This document shows positions 1 through 9,746 of a stretch of 64,000 nt of DNA, piece after piece. Position 1 is the first letter of the stretch; every line of letters starts with the position of its first letter. Source of the stretch: Evansella vedderi (GTDB taxonomy: Bacteria > Bacillota > Bacilli > Bacillales > Salisediminibacteriaceae); assembly GCF_030813435.1 (NCBI RefSeq), contig NZ_JAUSUG010000007.1:151784-215783 (forward strand), in the 5' to 3' direction. Below the pieces are notes generated by a model, which did not search any database, was not told the DNA's origin, and saw nothing but the letters and a program-made list of their open reading frames with translations. The position numbers and the translations under genes were made by a program.

Positions 1-342
1 AGTAGCTTCTGCAGTTGATTTGAGACTATCAAAAACAGCATTTCGAGCAGCCATTTTTTGATTATATGACTTAGCATTCACACCTAATTGTTCCCTTGCT
101 TGTGCTGCAACGTTGGTGGTGTCCACCTGTTCCGCTAATTCAATAATAACATTAACGTATTCTTCTGTTTCAAACTGTGAAATAACCTTGGAGTCCACCT
201 TGTCAGCAGCAGATGTTTTAGTACTATCCTGCATAGTCGTAAAGGTGGAATTATCTTGCTGACTTGACGTTTGAGCTGCAACACTCGTAAATGGTGTGAA
301 AAGCAGTAAAAAGACTAGGGCAACGGCTAACCTTTTTGTCAT
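1..342 (-). CDS. Subtilisin-like serine protease, N-terminal part only (bacillopeptidase F-like)
   Basis: Only the first ~114 codons are in the window; the gene runs off the left edge. The translation opens with a signal peptide (MTKRLAVALVFLLLFTP, cleavage probably after VAA), followed by a segment resembling the I9-type propeptide of large secreted subtilases (FETEEYVNVIIELAEQVDT, then a QKMAARNAVFDSLKSTAEAT-like stretch typical of bacillopeptidase F/Vpr precursors). Such enzymes are exported proteases that mature by removing this propeptide. The catalytic domain lies outside the window, so the family call rests on the propeptide. The ATG at 342 is 23 nt from the strong AAGGAGG at 366-372; an in-frame ATT at 360 sits 5 nt from it and could be the real start. 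Confidence 0.7.
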   Translation of the reverse strand, partial: MTKRLAVALVFLLLFTPFTSVAAQTSSQQDNSTFTTMQDSTKTSAADKVDSKVISQFETEEYVNVIIELAEQVDTTNVAAQAREQLGVNAKSYNQKMAARNAVFDSLKSTAEAT

Positions 343-360
343 TCGACGATTAAAGATAAT

Positions 361-947
361 AGTTTCCTCCTTATTTCATTATTTACAGGTGGAGTTAAAG
401 TAGTAGAGTAGAACCCCCTTTCTGTACTATGATTACCTGCAAACTTTCAATTGTAATAGTATTTTAAATTTTCAGAAATAACAATGTAATATTATCGCGC
501 GATTTTAAAATACCTAGAAAATGTTCTGGGATTTATGACGAAAACAGTCTATTAAATTTGGGGCATGTCCGATATTGTCTGCAAGCCCTCGAATATTCCC
601 GAACTTTCCGTTTGTTGGTACTATTATCCATTTTTGGTAGTGAGTTATAATGGGACTAGGACCAATTCAAGTTTATGAATATAGGTAAATGGATATAATA
701 TTAATTTTAGACAGAGAAAAATGATAGTTAATAAGTTATGGCATACAAGCATCCATCTTGTTTGCAAGCTTTCAAATAAAACGTATAGGAAAACAGTAGG
801 GAGTAGGAGGGGGGTATTATAATAAGCAAACAATAGTCTTAGTACTTTATTATGTGATTTATTAGTATAAAAAAAGCTTATATGGTTACCTTAATATTGT
901 TAAATTACAGTCTGTCTTATAAACAGACATACATAGGAGGATGAGAA
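361..947. other. Divergent intergenic region, 587 bp
   Basis: The region lies between the leftward protease gene and the rightward gene at 948 and must hold both promoters. An open frame on the minus strand (645-833) has no ribosome binding site and looks like chance. A short inverted repeat (GTCTGT/ACAGAC, 910-928) sits just upstream of the ribosome binding site of the gene at 948. I see no other gene. Confidence 0.5.
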
Positions 948-1421
948 ATGTTCAAAAAGAAATTTGGATTAGTTGTATGTTTATTAATAGTGAGTATGTT
1001 TTTCATTGGCGGTATTCAAGGGTTCGCTCAAAATCTTGACACGGAAAACCCAGGAGATTTAGCAGAGGAACCAGTGGAAGGTAACAAAGAAAAAATGAAA
1101 CAATCAATAAATGTGGCTAAATTTGAACTGGAGATTTTACTAACTAGTAAAAGGGAGTTAGAATGGGAATACGCTCGAAAAAAGAAGAAAGTAACTGCTG
1201 AAATAGAGCGGGGAGATGAGGAAATTGAGGGTCCTGAAGCTATAAAGGAAATGGAAAGGATCCTTTCCAAGTTAGAAATTACGGATGAAATGAACGATGA
1301 TGAAATCGTAGCTCATGTATTAGAACTTGTGGAAGTAAGTCCCAAAGATGTTAAGAAGTTAGAACTTGAAGTGAAATGCTTGAATGGAAAGAAGATTAAA
1401 ATAAAACAAAAAGCAAAATAA
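948..1421 (+). CDS. Small secreted protein, function unknown
   Basis: 157 residues. Residues 1-28 form a clear signal peptide (basic MFKKK start, long hydrophobic run, cleavage likely after GFAQ). The mature part is highly charged, with no cysteine until one near the C-terminus, and looks largely helical; a Glu/Lys-rich stretch sits around residues 60-100. AGGAGG lies 8 nt before the ATG. The gene appears monocistronic, with a hairpin right after the stop. Part of the sequence (RELEWEYARKKKKVTAEIE) could form a coiled coil. I do not recognise the family; export to the wall or medium is the only role that can be inferred. Confidence 0.75.
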   Translation: MFKKKFGLVVCLLIVSMFFIGGIQGFAQNLDTENPGDLAEEPVEGNKEKMKQSINVAKFELEILLTSKRELEWEYARKKKKVTAEIERGDEEIEGPEAIKEMERILSKLEITDEMNDDEIVAHVLELVEVSPKDVKKLELEVKCLNGKKIKIKQKAK

Positions 1422-1423
1422 AT

Positions 1424-1464
1424 ATGGCGTCTTAAAAGGTATTTATCACCTTTTGAGACGCCAT
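1424..1464 (+). terminator. Hairpin terminator after the gene at 948
   Basis: A 17-bp inverted repeat (1424-1440 and 1448-1464, one G-T pair) around a 7-nt loop starts 2 nt after the stop codon. It lacks a long T-run, so termination may be partial. Its core (TCTyAAAAGGT / ACCTTTTGAGA) recurs in the hairpin at 11896-11940. Confidence 0.6.
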
Positions 1465-1739
1465 TGTTAATGGTCTCCTTAGAGGTAATTACAGAGCCTT
1501 TATATCTTGATATAAAACGTTTTTTAATGAATAATTGCTGATTTTGTTGAATAAAATTGATTACCCATACCTGTGAAAAAGGTCAATTTTCAATACTGGA
1601 GAAAAGCCCGCCCTGTAAACAACGAAAGTACAGGAGCGGTCTTTGTTGACGCTTTTTGGCGATTGAAATAATGGAGCCTCACAATGAGTGTTTATTGATG
1701 AATCTATTAGATCACGAGAGGAAACACAGGAGGAATGTA

Positions 1740-2852
1740 ATGGATTCCGAAACAAGACATCGGCTGAATGTGCTTTCCAAAGAGTTAAATGAGTTACTTA
1801 ATGCTCTTTATGAATCATCGAAAACAAATGAAAGAGTAACTCCAAGGTTAATATTACGTAACACCTGTATTTTACTTTGGAGAAAACTCCGTTCCGTCAA
1901 GGGGATTATTACAGTTTTTGGAGTTTCTGTTGCCGGGATAATGGCTTATATCGCTGAAGTTTTTCACCACCTGATTCAACTACCTATGGGTTCCTTATTT
2001 GTTTTGTGCAGCATCTACATGATATTAGCAAGTTCTCTTATTCGAATCTTGGTATTGAATGAAATGAGTAACGTTGATAGTGATTTGTTTCATCTTGGCG
2101 TGTATGAAAAAAGGAAGAAGAAAGAGTTTTTCTCCCTAATTTCTATGGCAAAACAAAAAGATTATATCCTCATATTAAAAGAGCAAGTGGAGAAGGAATT
2201 AAGTGGAGATAGAGAAAAACTGGGTAAGGAACTGGCGAAATATAAATCAATGTTAGAACAGAAAAATCAAATATTAGAAGAAAAAAATAATGCCATTGAA
2301 AAGAAGAATGTTGCCATACACACATTGCTGGAAGAATTGGACCAGTCAGAGGAATATGCTATCTTTTTTAAGGAAAAGTCCGAATACCTGATTGATGTTC
2401 TGTTCCAGTTAAAGTCCAAATTGAATCAACTTCTAAATGATCAATTTCATTTGGAAAATATTAATGTCGGGGCAAACTATACACTATACAGAAAAATAGA
2501 TAAAGGCCTGTTTTTTATTGGCGGTTACGGAGTGAATAAGGCAGAGTTCGATGAATTTATACCATTTAACGCGGGAAAGAATAAGTATATACAATCCATA
2601 AATAGAACCCAAACCAATCCTTTCATGATAGATGACTTTATTTCGTGGAAAAGAACGCTTCAGGATGGATCAGAATGGATCCTCTCTTTACACTTAGATG
2701 CTTCTAACCGTGAAAAGTTGAGTAATCATACGGAAATGGGTAAATTAAATTTGACCATCACACAAGAGGTGCTCTGGATTTGCTGTGAGCTATTAAATAA
2801 ATTTGTCGAAAAAAATGGAAATAATATAAGAAGACAGAGAAGGAGAAAATAG
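1740..2852 (+). CDS. Membrane-anchored coiled-coil protein, function unknown
   Basis: The open frame extends up to a TTG at 1656, but the only good ribosome binding site (AGGAGG, 1728-1733) precedes the ATG at 1740, giving 370 residues starting MDSETRHRLN. Two hydrophobic segments follow a short basic N-terminal part (about residues 58-80 and 88-110). Next comes a long helical Lys/Glu-rich region with heptad character (about 125-225, including EQKNQILEEKNNAIEKKN), and then a C-terminal globular domain of about 130 residues with mixed hydrophobicity. The layout suggests an inner-membrane protein with a cytoplasmic coiled coil and possible sensory domain. No catalytic motif is recognised. It stands alone, with a convergent small gene downstream. 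Confidence 0.7.
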   Translation: MDSETRHRLNVLSKELNELLNALYESSKTNERVTPRLILRNTCILLWRKLRSVKGIITVFGVSVAGIMAYIAEVFHHLIQLPMGSLFVLCSIYMILASSLIRILVLNEMSNVDSDLFHLGVYEKRKKKEFFSLISMAKQKDYILILKEQVEKELSGDREKLGKELAKYKSMLEQKNQILEEKNNAIEKKNVAIHTLLEELDQSEEYAIFFKEKSEYLIDVLFQLKSKLNQLLNDQFHLENINVGANYTLYRKIDKGLFFIGGYGVNKAEFDEFIPFNAGKNKYIQSINRTQTNPFMIDDFISWKRTLQDGSEWILSLHLDASNREKLSNHTEMGKLNLTITQEVLWICCELLNKFVEKNGNNIRRQRRRK

Positions 2853-2872
2853 GACAACTCCAAAGGAATCTC

Positions 2873-2977
2873 CTATTTTTCCAATGCTTTATTCGCTTGT
2901 TCTCTAGCCTTATCATTTCTATCTTTCATGTCCTGAATCATCTTATCTGCTAATCGTGTACCTTCCGATTTACTCAT
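2873..2977 (-). CDS. Very small hydrophilic protein (34 aa)
   Basis: A 34-codon frame beginning MSKSEGTRLADKMIQDM and ending NKALEK, with a good ribosome binding site (AAGGGGGA about 5 nt before the ATG). It is rich in Lys, Asp, Glu and Gln, lacks hydrophobic segments and resembles the small charged proteins of Bacillus spores and stationary-phase cells. It is one of five such genes between 2.8 and 5.5 kb. Family not recognised; a chance frame is possible, but start signal and composition argue for a gene. Confidence 0.5.
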   Translation of the reverse strand: MSKSEGTRLADKMIQDMKDRNDKAREQANKALEK

Positions 2978-4290
<1,313 letters not shown>

Positions 4291-4398
4291 TGTGAATGAA
4301 TAAATTTTTTCGATATAACTCAAATGTGTAGTTGAAATTTTAATAACTTTGGGGGCATCATCTTTATCTTTAAAAGCAGAGAATACTTCATTAATAGT

Positions 4399-4441
4399 AA
4401 AATGGTTACATCAAAAGGACCTCTGATGTAACCATTTTTTT
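4399..4441 (+). terminator. Rho-independent terminator downstream of the arabinanase
   Basis: An inverted repeat of about 15 bp (AAAATGGTTACATCA / TGATGTAACCATTTT) is followed by a T-run, about 110 bp after the stop codon. Confidence 0.85.
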
Positions 4442-4487
4442 AAATGTTAATAAATGTTTAGACGTCTTTAGGCCATTTTCGGTGGCT

Positions 4488-4604
4488 CTATTCTTTTTTC
4501 GCCTCTTCTACTAGACGTTTAAATGATTTTACTTTTCCATGAGGGTTTTGAGCCTCTTTACGAGCCCGAAATTGACGTTCTTCCTGTGATTTAGACTGAG
4601 TCAT
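4488..4604 (-). CDS. Very small basic protein (38 aa)
   Basis: A 38-residue frame beginning MTQSKSQEERQFRARKEAQN and ending EEAKKE, preceded by AAAGGTGGG 6 nt from the ATG. Highly charged with no hydrophobic segment, similar in style to its small neighbours. It diverges from the gene at 4744. Probably a spore-associated or nucleic-acid-binding small protein, but the family is not recognised. Confidence 0.5.
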   Translation of the reverse strand: MTQSKSQEERQFRARKEAQNPHGKVKSFKRLVEEAKKE

Positions 4605-4743
4605 AGTATCCCACCTTTATATAGAGTTTTAAAATGCCTATTTTCTATTTTTCCGACAGGAGGTTGAAATATTCAACCTCAGAAAATTTATAACGTATAA
4701 AATAGGTTTAAATTCTAATAATACATATAGAGGAGTGATACAT

Positions 4744-4926
4744 ATGGCCAAACGTAGCGGTAAAACAGATGCCGATCAAAAGAATAAACAAGGATTCGAC
4801 TCGAGTAAAACCGATTCAGAATTCTCCAAAGAAATGGGCAGCGCAGCTGCTAATCGTGCACACAAGGAAAAAGCAAAAAAAGAAAAAGCATCCAAAAATC
4901 AAGGACAATGGAAAGGGATGCATTAA
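4744..4926 (+). CDS. Small Lys/Ala-rich hydrophilic protein (60 aa), SASP-like in style
   Basis: 60 residues starting MAKRSGKTDADQKNKQG. AGGAG lies 8 nt before this ATG; the GTG at 4735 overlaps the Shine-Dalgarno sequence and is unlikely to be used. Composition (Lys, Ala, Ser, Asn, Gln, no hydrophobic core) and the SEFSKEMGSAAANRAHKEKA segment resemble minor small acid-soluble spore proteins, but I cannot assign a named Ssp family. Followed by a terminator at 4969-5003, so probably monocistronic. Confidence 0.65.
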   Translation: MAKRSGKTDADQKNKQGFDSSKTDSEFSKEMGSAAANRAHKEKAKKEKASKNQGQWKGMH

Positions 4927-4968
4927 TATATTTTTTCATAATAATTAGTAAAAGACTCACTTAAACAG

Positions 4969-5003
4969 AAAGTCTTCCAGCTATATTGGCAGGAGGCTTT
5001 TTT
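4969..5003 (+). terminator. Terminator after the small gene at 4744
   Basis: An imperfect stem (AAAGTCTTCCA / TGGcaGGAGGCTTT, one bulge) leads into a T-run. Confidence 0.6.
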
Positions 5004-5087
5004 ATTTAGGATGATTTTCTTAGTCGTGAATAAACCCTTCTATTTAAGAAAAAACTGTTGTTGAATAAAGTGAAAGGGGGGACCGTT

Positions 5088-5249
5088 TTGGCAAGAGGAA
5101 AAAGCTTTAACCATAAGAGAAAAAGTCATCCTGGAGACTTTCCAAAAGGAAGTGAAAGGGTAGAATCGAAAAAAGAAGAAAGGTCAGAAATTGAGGAATA
5201 CTTAGGCACTCATGAAGCGTTTAAAAACCGCGTTGCGGATGATGAGTAA
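5088..5249 (+). CDS. Small basic hydrophilic protein (53 aa)
   Basis: TTG start at 5088, chosen because AAAGGGGGG (5073-5081) lies 6 nt upstream; the in-frame TTG at 5058 has no such site. The protein (MARGKSFNHKRKSHPGDFPK at the N-terminus, then an acidic EEYLGTHEAF segment) has a basic N-terminal half and an acidic C-terminal half and no membrane segment. It resembles small conserved Bacillus proteins of the spore or stationary phase; exact family uncertain. It ends just before a bidirectional terminator. Confidence 0.6.
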   Translation: MARGKSFNHKRKSHPGDFPKGSERVESKKEERSEIEEYLGTHEAFKNRVADDE

Positions 5250-5285
5250 TAACTGCAGTCATCAATATAAACCCAATATGAATAG

Positions 5286-5326
5286 AGGCTACTGAAAAAG
5301 GGAATAACAACCTTTTTCAGTAGCCT
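5286..5326. terminator. Bidirectional terminator between convergent small genes
   Basis: A perfect 16-bp inverted repeat (AGGCTACTGAAAAAGG / CCTTTTTCAGTAGCCT) with a 9-nt loop between convergent genes. The stop of the leftward gene lies 3 nt from its right arm. Confidence 0.85.
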
Positions 5327-5328
5327 TA

Positions 5329-5481
5329 TTAAGCCCTTCTCCCTTTTTTAACGCCTGTAGGGGAAATGGCTTTTTCCATTTCTTCCTTTGCCATCACATT
5401 GTCCGTATTCACTCCGTCGTTATGTAAATTTCCTCTTTGACTGCCGTTATTTGTATTTACCCTTTTTTTATTGTTAGTCAT
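5329..5481 (-). CDS. Very small Asn/Lys-rich protein (50 aa)
   Basis: 50 residues starting MTNNKKRVNTNNGSQRGNLH, with AAGGAG 9 nt before the ATG. Asn, Lys and Gly rich, no hydrophobic segment. Composition and the upstream neighbours suggest another small spore-type protein. Family not recognised. Confidence 0.55.
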   Translation of the reverse strand: MTNNKKRVNTNNGSQRGNLHNDGVNTDNVMAKEEMEKAISPTGVKKGRRA

Positions 5482-5657
5482 TTACGATCACTCCTTGATA
5501 TTTAGTTTCTATACTATATTGGCAAATAATATATGCATTTATGTACGTTATTTTTAAATCAATAAAATAAAAATTAAGCACTTTTAGATTGTCTTAAGTC
5601 TCCAACTATGTCTATAATAGTTTCGGTACGAATAAATACAATTAGTCGAGGTAATAT

Positions 5658-6881
5658 ATGAAGGAACTGAATACTAAAATTAACAAAAAAATGTATTATA
5701 GAACGATTTATATTGTCATTATAATCATGTTATTAGGGTTGTTTGTTGAGAACCCACGTATGAGTGATCTTGGTATCGGTTATATTTGGCATGTTGTTCT
5801 TGTCGCTATGTTTATACCTCTACTGCTCCTTTATCCAAGGTTTGAAACACAAAAGATGAGAATCATGATTATTGCAGCAGTGTTCGTGTATTTCTACTCA
5901 CTCTTTTTGTTATATGGAACTTGGTCTATTTTTTTATTGATATGTTTAATTCCCGCAATATCCATTTTATTCTTTGATTCAAAACTGTTTTATTTTTCTT
6001 TAATTGTCAATGGAATACTGGTAACGGTTATTTTTTTCTATATAGATATAACAGCAGCTGACCAAGTAATTTACCCCTTTAGTCAATTTGATCTAATAGG
6101 GAGTTTAATCAACTTTATGGCTACCCAAGTCGCTATTTATCTTATTTTTTATTTAACATACGAGCGGATGAAAAAAATCCAGGTCTATTATGAAGAAATA
6201 AGGCAGTCAGAGCAGTTAAGGGCAACAGGTCAATTAGCTGCTGCTGTTGCCCACGAAATTAGAAATCCATTAACAGTAGTAAAAGGCTTTTTACAGTATT
6301 ATGAACAGGACAATTCCTACAGTGAAAAAACGAAACAACATTTTCATTTAATGATCGATGAATTAAATTCAGCCGAAAAAGTTATTTCCCAATACTTGTC
6401 CCTTGCGAAACCAAATGAAACAGATGAGTTAGAAACGGTTAATATTAAGTCTGTTCTGCAAAGTGTTACACATTTGCTTCAATCTTATGGTATTTTACGC
6501 AATAACCATATAGACCTACATATGGAAGAGGATTGTTTTATTGCCGCTAATAAACTTGAGTTTAAACAACTGCTGATTAATATTATAAAAAATGCCATTG
6601 AGGTTTCCAAGGATGGGGATTCTGTTATTGTTCAGGCACGGAAAAAAGAGAACAATATTGAGATTAAAGTAAAGGACTACGGAATAGGAATGTCAGAAGC
6701 AGAAATAAAGTCTCTAGGAACACCCTTTTATTCATTAAAAAGTAAGGGAACAGGCTTAGGGTTAATGATTTGCTTTAATATTGTTGAAAAATATAATGGG
6801 TTCATAAACTTTGAAAGCACCAAAGGAAAAGGAACAACCGTAACCTTACAATTTCCAGTAATGGAAGGCAGTATTGCGTAA
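5658..6881 (+). CDS. Membrane sensor histidine kinase, sporulation-kinase (KinB-like) type
   Basis: 407 residues. Residues 15-170 contain about six hydrophobic segments with very short loops. They are followed by a HisKA domain with the phospho-acceptor H199 (AVAHEIRNPL) and a HATPase domain with N-box (NIIKNA, N312), G1 (KDYGIG, ~339-344) and G2 (GTGLGL, ~364-369). An intramembrane sensor with no extracytoplasmic or PAS domain is the plan of KinB, which feeds the Spo0F/Spo0A phosphorelay. No response regulator is adjacent, which also fits a phosphorelay kinase. GAGG lies about 6 nt before the ATG. Membership of the KinB group is inferred from architecture; the signal is unknown. Confidence 0.8.
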   Translation: MKELNTKINKKMYYRTIYIVIIIMLLGLFVENPRMSDLGIGYIWHVVLVAMFIPLLLLYPRFETQKMRIMIIAAVFVYFYSLFLLYGTWSIFLLICLIPAISILFFDSKLFYFSLIVNGILVTVIFFYIDITAADQVIYPFSQFDLIGSLINFMATQVAIYLIFYLTYERMKKIQVYYEEIRQSEQLRATGQLAAAVAHEIRNPLTVVKGFLQYYEQDNSYSEKTKQHFHLMIDELNSAEKVISQYLSLAKPNETDELETVNIKSVLQSVTHLLQSYGILRNNHIDLHMEEDCFIAANKLEFKQLLINIIKNAIEVSKDGDSVIVQARKKENNIEIKVKDYGIGMSEAEIKSLGTPFYSLKSKGTGLGLMICFNIVEKYNGFINFESTKGKGTTVTLQFPVMEGSIA

Positions 6882-6912
6882 TTACTGCTTGGTTTCACGG
6901 AGAGAGGAGGAG

Positions 6913-7293
6913 TTATTTATTCCAGTGATGGTATAGTTCTTCCCAGCTTATCTTTCTTTCATGATGGGGAATTCCCTTTCTGGCGAACGTTATGTGAATG
7001 TTTTGCGTACTAATAAGTTCACCAGCGATGATTTTTTTGATTGTTGGAAAAATAATACTGACATAATCGTCCAGGTGTCTGCAGCTTGGCCTTTCATCCA
7101 TGGATACTTTTAATCTCGCTACAACCCTTACCGTTAAGCCTGTTCTACTCATAAATGGAGTTCCAATGCTGATTATTTCTTCTGTTATTATTGGATCACG
7201 AAGTCCGTGTAAATAATTTCTAATTCTAGTTTCATAGTCATTTTCATCTTCTAAATCATAATAAAAATGAACAATTGTATCTGCTTCTACCAT
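6913..7293 (-). CDS. Conserved-looking cytoplasmic protein, function unknown
   Basis: 126 residues, soluble, mixed alpha/beta, with GGAGAGG 5 nt before the ATG. Conserved-looking stretches are VHFYYDLED near the N-terminus, SIGTPFMSRTGLTVRVVARL in the middle, and a His-rich C-terminus (GIPHHERK, LYHHW). It converges on the kinase gene with a 31-bp gap. No domain recognised. Probably monocistronic. Confidence 0.6.
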   Translation of the reverse strand: MVEADTIVHFYYDLEDENDYETRIRNYLHGLRDPIITEEIISIGTPFMSRTGLTVRVVARLKVSMDERPSCRHLDDYVSIIFPTIKKIIAGELISTQNIHITFARKGIPHHERKISWEELYHHWNK

Positions 7294-7423
7294 AATAGCC
7301 TCTCCATTTTATGCATTGTTATAGTTACTCTTATCTTAGCATAGTTCCGTTTTCCTAAATAGATATGTGGTTCAATGAAAAAAGTTTTTTTCTCTATGCT
7401 CTCTTAAAACTATTAACCTAAAA

Positions 7424-7466
7424 AAGGCCAGCCCAAATTGTAGTATGACATATGGGACTGGCCTTA
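7424..7466 (-). terminator. Terminator downstream of the S9 peptidase gene
   Basis: An inverted repeat (AAGGCCAGcCCA / TGGGaCTGGCCTT) followed on the minus strand by a long T-run. It lies ~60 bp after the stop of the gene at 7527, beyond the palindrome at 7489. Confidence 0.75.
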
Positions 7467-7488
7467 TTAGTTTGGTAACAGGACCTTA

Positions 7489-7510
7489 GTACAGTAAAGC
7501 TTTACTGTAC
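7489..7510. repeat. Perfect 22-bp palindrome (interspersed repeat)
   Basis: The 22 bases centred on AAGCTT form a perfect palindrome (each arm GTACAGTAAAGC or its complement). They are flanked by imperfectly complementary GGACCT and AGGTC segments, making a longer hairpin at about 7481-7519. Related hairpins with GGTNCCTG-type arms lie at 12806-12857 and 33001-33031. It overlaps the 3' untranslated region of the S9 peptidase gene. Confidence 0.7.
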
Positions 7511-7526
7511 CGGAGGTCAGGCCCTT

Positions 7527-9518
7527 TTATAATCTATCATCAAACCAACCAATTAAATGCTGTAATCGCTCTAAGCGGTGCTTCGGCTTACCTGAACGTG
7601 ATAGGTCATGGTTTTCATCTGGGAAGCGAACGAGCTTCGTTTCCACACCTAATCGCTTAAGGGCAACATACCATTGCTCTGCTTGCTCCATTGGACAACG
7701 TAAGTCCTGTTCACTATGCAGGATTAGTGTCGGAGTTTTTACATCACGAGCATAAGTCAGTGGAGATACTTTTAATAATTTCTCCACATCATCCCATAAG
7801 TCCGCATGTCCATGCTGCCATTCTGTGAAGAAGAAGCCAATGTCACTTGTTCCATAGAAGCTGTGCCAGTTACAAATACTACGTTGCGTAACAGCTGCTT
7901 TGAAACGGTCCGTACGTGTAACGATAACGTTGGTCATAAATCCACCGTAACTACCGCCAGTAACAAATAATTGTTCGTTGTCGATGTAGTTAAAGTTTGC
8001 TAAGGCATAATCAACACCAGCCATGATATCCTCATAATCCATTCCGCCATAATCACCGATAACAGCATTTACAAAGTCATGACCATATCCGTGGCTTCCA
8101 CGTGGGTTTGTGTAAAGAACAACATAGCCTTTAGAAGCCATTAATTGCATTTCATGGTGTAAACCATTTCCATAAGCTGTCGCAGGTCCACCGTGAATTT
8201 GCAGGATCATTGGATATTTTTTACCTTCCTCATAACCGTAAGGCTTCATGATCCATCCTTCAATGTCCCACCCATCGGTGCTCTTGTAGTGGAAGTTTTC
8301 TGGAGTGCTTAAATGTACTTCTTTGTATAACTCGGCATTCCAGTCTGTTAATTTCTCTACATGTTTCACATTTGTTAAGTCTTGTGTTACTAAGTCTCCT
8401 GTGGAGTGAGGAGTACCTAGAACAAGGACTGCTTGATCGTCATTAACGATGTCATAAGAAGTAACGTTTGCAACAGATGGTGAAAGGGCATCAGAAACTT
8501 GTCCTTCTAGATTAACCTTAAATAACTGGCAATCACCACTAACGGTTGCTATAAAGTAAATGTGTGTGTTCGCAGCGTCCCAGATTAAGCGAAGCTCTGC
8601 CGAGTCATACTTAGCATCCACACCTACAAGATTGTTAGCGGTATAATCGAATTTATTCGTTAAATTCTTTAATTCGCCTGTTTCAACAGAAAATAACAGT
8701 ACATTGGCATTCCCTTGGCTTCTTTCTCCACGATCATGACCAGCAACAGCTAGCCATTTTCCGTCCGATGAGAAAGAAGGTGCCATCAGATAGCCATTTC
8801 CTTGATAAAACAAGGTCTCTTCTTTGGAAGCAATCTCGTATTTCCAGATAGCAGGGAGGTATCCCCATTCTTTATCTTCTGCCTTTGTTCCGATATAGAA
8901 TAGGTTTTTCCCATCTGGGGTGAAACGAGGCTGACCGAAGTTATGATCTCCTTCCGTCACCTTTGTATATTCCTTTGTATCTAAATCAAATAAGTATACA
9001 TGGGTACGGTCATCGTTATAAATACCAACGCCGTCACCTTTATAACGAAGTCTTGTAATGACCTTAACATCACTTTCTTCTTTTTTCTCGTCTTCTTTAT
9101 CCGTGCTAAGCTTTAATTCCCCTCTAATGGTTACCGCAAGCTGTTTTCCGTCTGGAGACCAAACGAAATCACCAATTCCTTGCTTTACATCAGTTAGTTG
9201 AACTGCTTCCCCACCATCTGTAGGTAAGAGCCATACTTGATTTTTTCCAGTACGGTTGGAACGGAAGGCTAGGTTTTTTCCATCTGGTGACCACTTTGGA
9301 GCAGTATCCTTTACTAGCGAGTCCTTGGAATAATGAGAGGTAAACTGTCTGCCATTTCCTTTTAAATCCGTTATATAGATATAAGAATAGTAGCCATCTT
9401 TTTCTTTATCTACATGTGTTAGGACATAGGCAACCTTGTCTTTAGTCGGGGATACGACAGGATCTCCCACAAATTTAAATTTAACTAAATCTTCTGCTGT
9501 AATAGGACGTTTTGTCAT
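7527..9518 (-). CDS. S9 family (prolyl oligopeptidase-type) serine peptidase, acylaminoacyl-peptidase-like
   Basis: 663 residues from MTKRPITAED, a start picked because GGAGG lies 8 nt upstream; the frame extends 8 codons further without a better signal. The N-terminal ~400 residues are a beta-propeller with repeated WSPDGK-type blades. The C-terminal ~260 residues are an alpha/beta hydrolase with nucleophile S523 (GGSYGGF), acid D605 (SEQDL) and H637 (ENHDL). No signal peptide, so it is cytoplasmic and probably hydrolyses short peptides or acylated N-termini, as proposed for Bacillus YuxL. Monocistronic, ending in a terminator. Family call strong; substrate unknown. Confidence 0.9.
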   Translation of the reverse strand: MTKRPITAEDLVKFKFVGDPVVSPTKDKVAYVLTHVDKEKDGYYSYIYITDLKGNGRQFTSHYSKDSLVKDTAPKWSPDGKNLAFRSNRTGKNQVWLLPTDGGEAVQLTDVKQGIGDFVWSPDGKQLAVTIRGELKLSTDKEDEKKEESDVKVITRLRYKGDGVGIYNDDRTHVYLFDLDTKEYTKVTEGDHNFGQPRFTPDGKNLFYIGTKAEDKEWGYLPAIWKYEIASKEETLFYQGNGYLMAPSFSSDGKWLAVAGHDRGERSQGNANVLLFSVETGELKNLTNKFDYTANNLVGVDAKYDSAELRLIWDAANTHIYFIATVSGDCQLFKVNLEGQVSDALSPSVANVTSYDIVNDDQAVLVLGTPHSTGDLVTQDLTNVKHVEKLTDWNAELYKEVHLSTPENFHYKSTDGWDIEGWIMKPYGYEEGKKYPMILQIHGGPATAYGNGLHHEMQLMASKGYVVLYTNPRGSHGYGHDFVNAVIGDYGGMDYEDIMAGVDYALANFNYIDNEQLFVTGGSYGGFMTNVIVTRTDRFKAAVTQRSICNWHSFYGTSDIGFFFTEWQHGHADLWDDVEKLLKVSPLTYARDVKTPTLILHSEQDLRCPMEQAEQWYVALKRLGVETKLVRFPDENHDLSRSGKPKHRLERLQHLIGWFDDRL

Positions 9519-9746
9519 GTTCCATTCCTCCATATTTATCAATCTATAAATCTATATTAACATTTCGCCAATCGAAATAAAATAAATATTATGGATATTT
9601 CAGTATTTATAAATAAAACTATTCTAAGGTTATTTGTAGATTTCCGCTCCAGTCCTTGTTCTTATTTTTTCAAATTACAGATACAAAAAAATGAAGTAGG
9701 CGGCGAATATTTTAATGTTTAAGTTATAAGGAGAGGTTTTGTAACT

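Noticed and set aside
645..833. 62-codon hydrophobic frame on the minus strand in the first intergenic region
   Set aside because: TTG start without ribosome binding site; composition fits AT-rich noncoding DNA.
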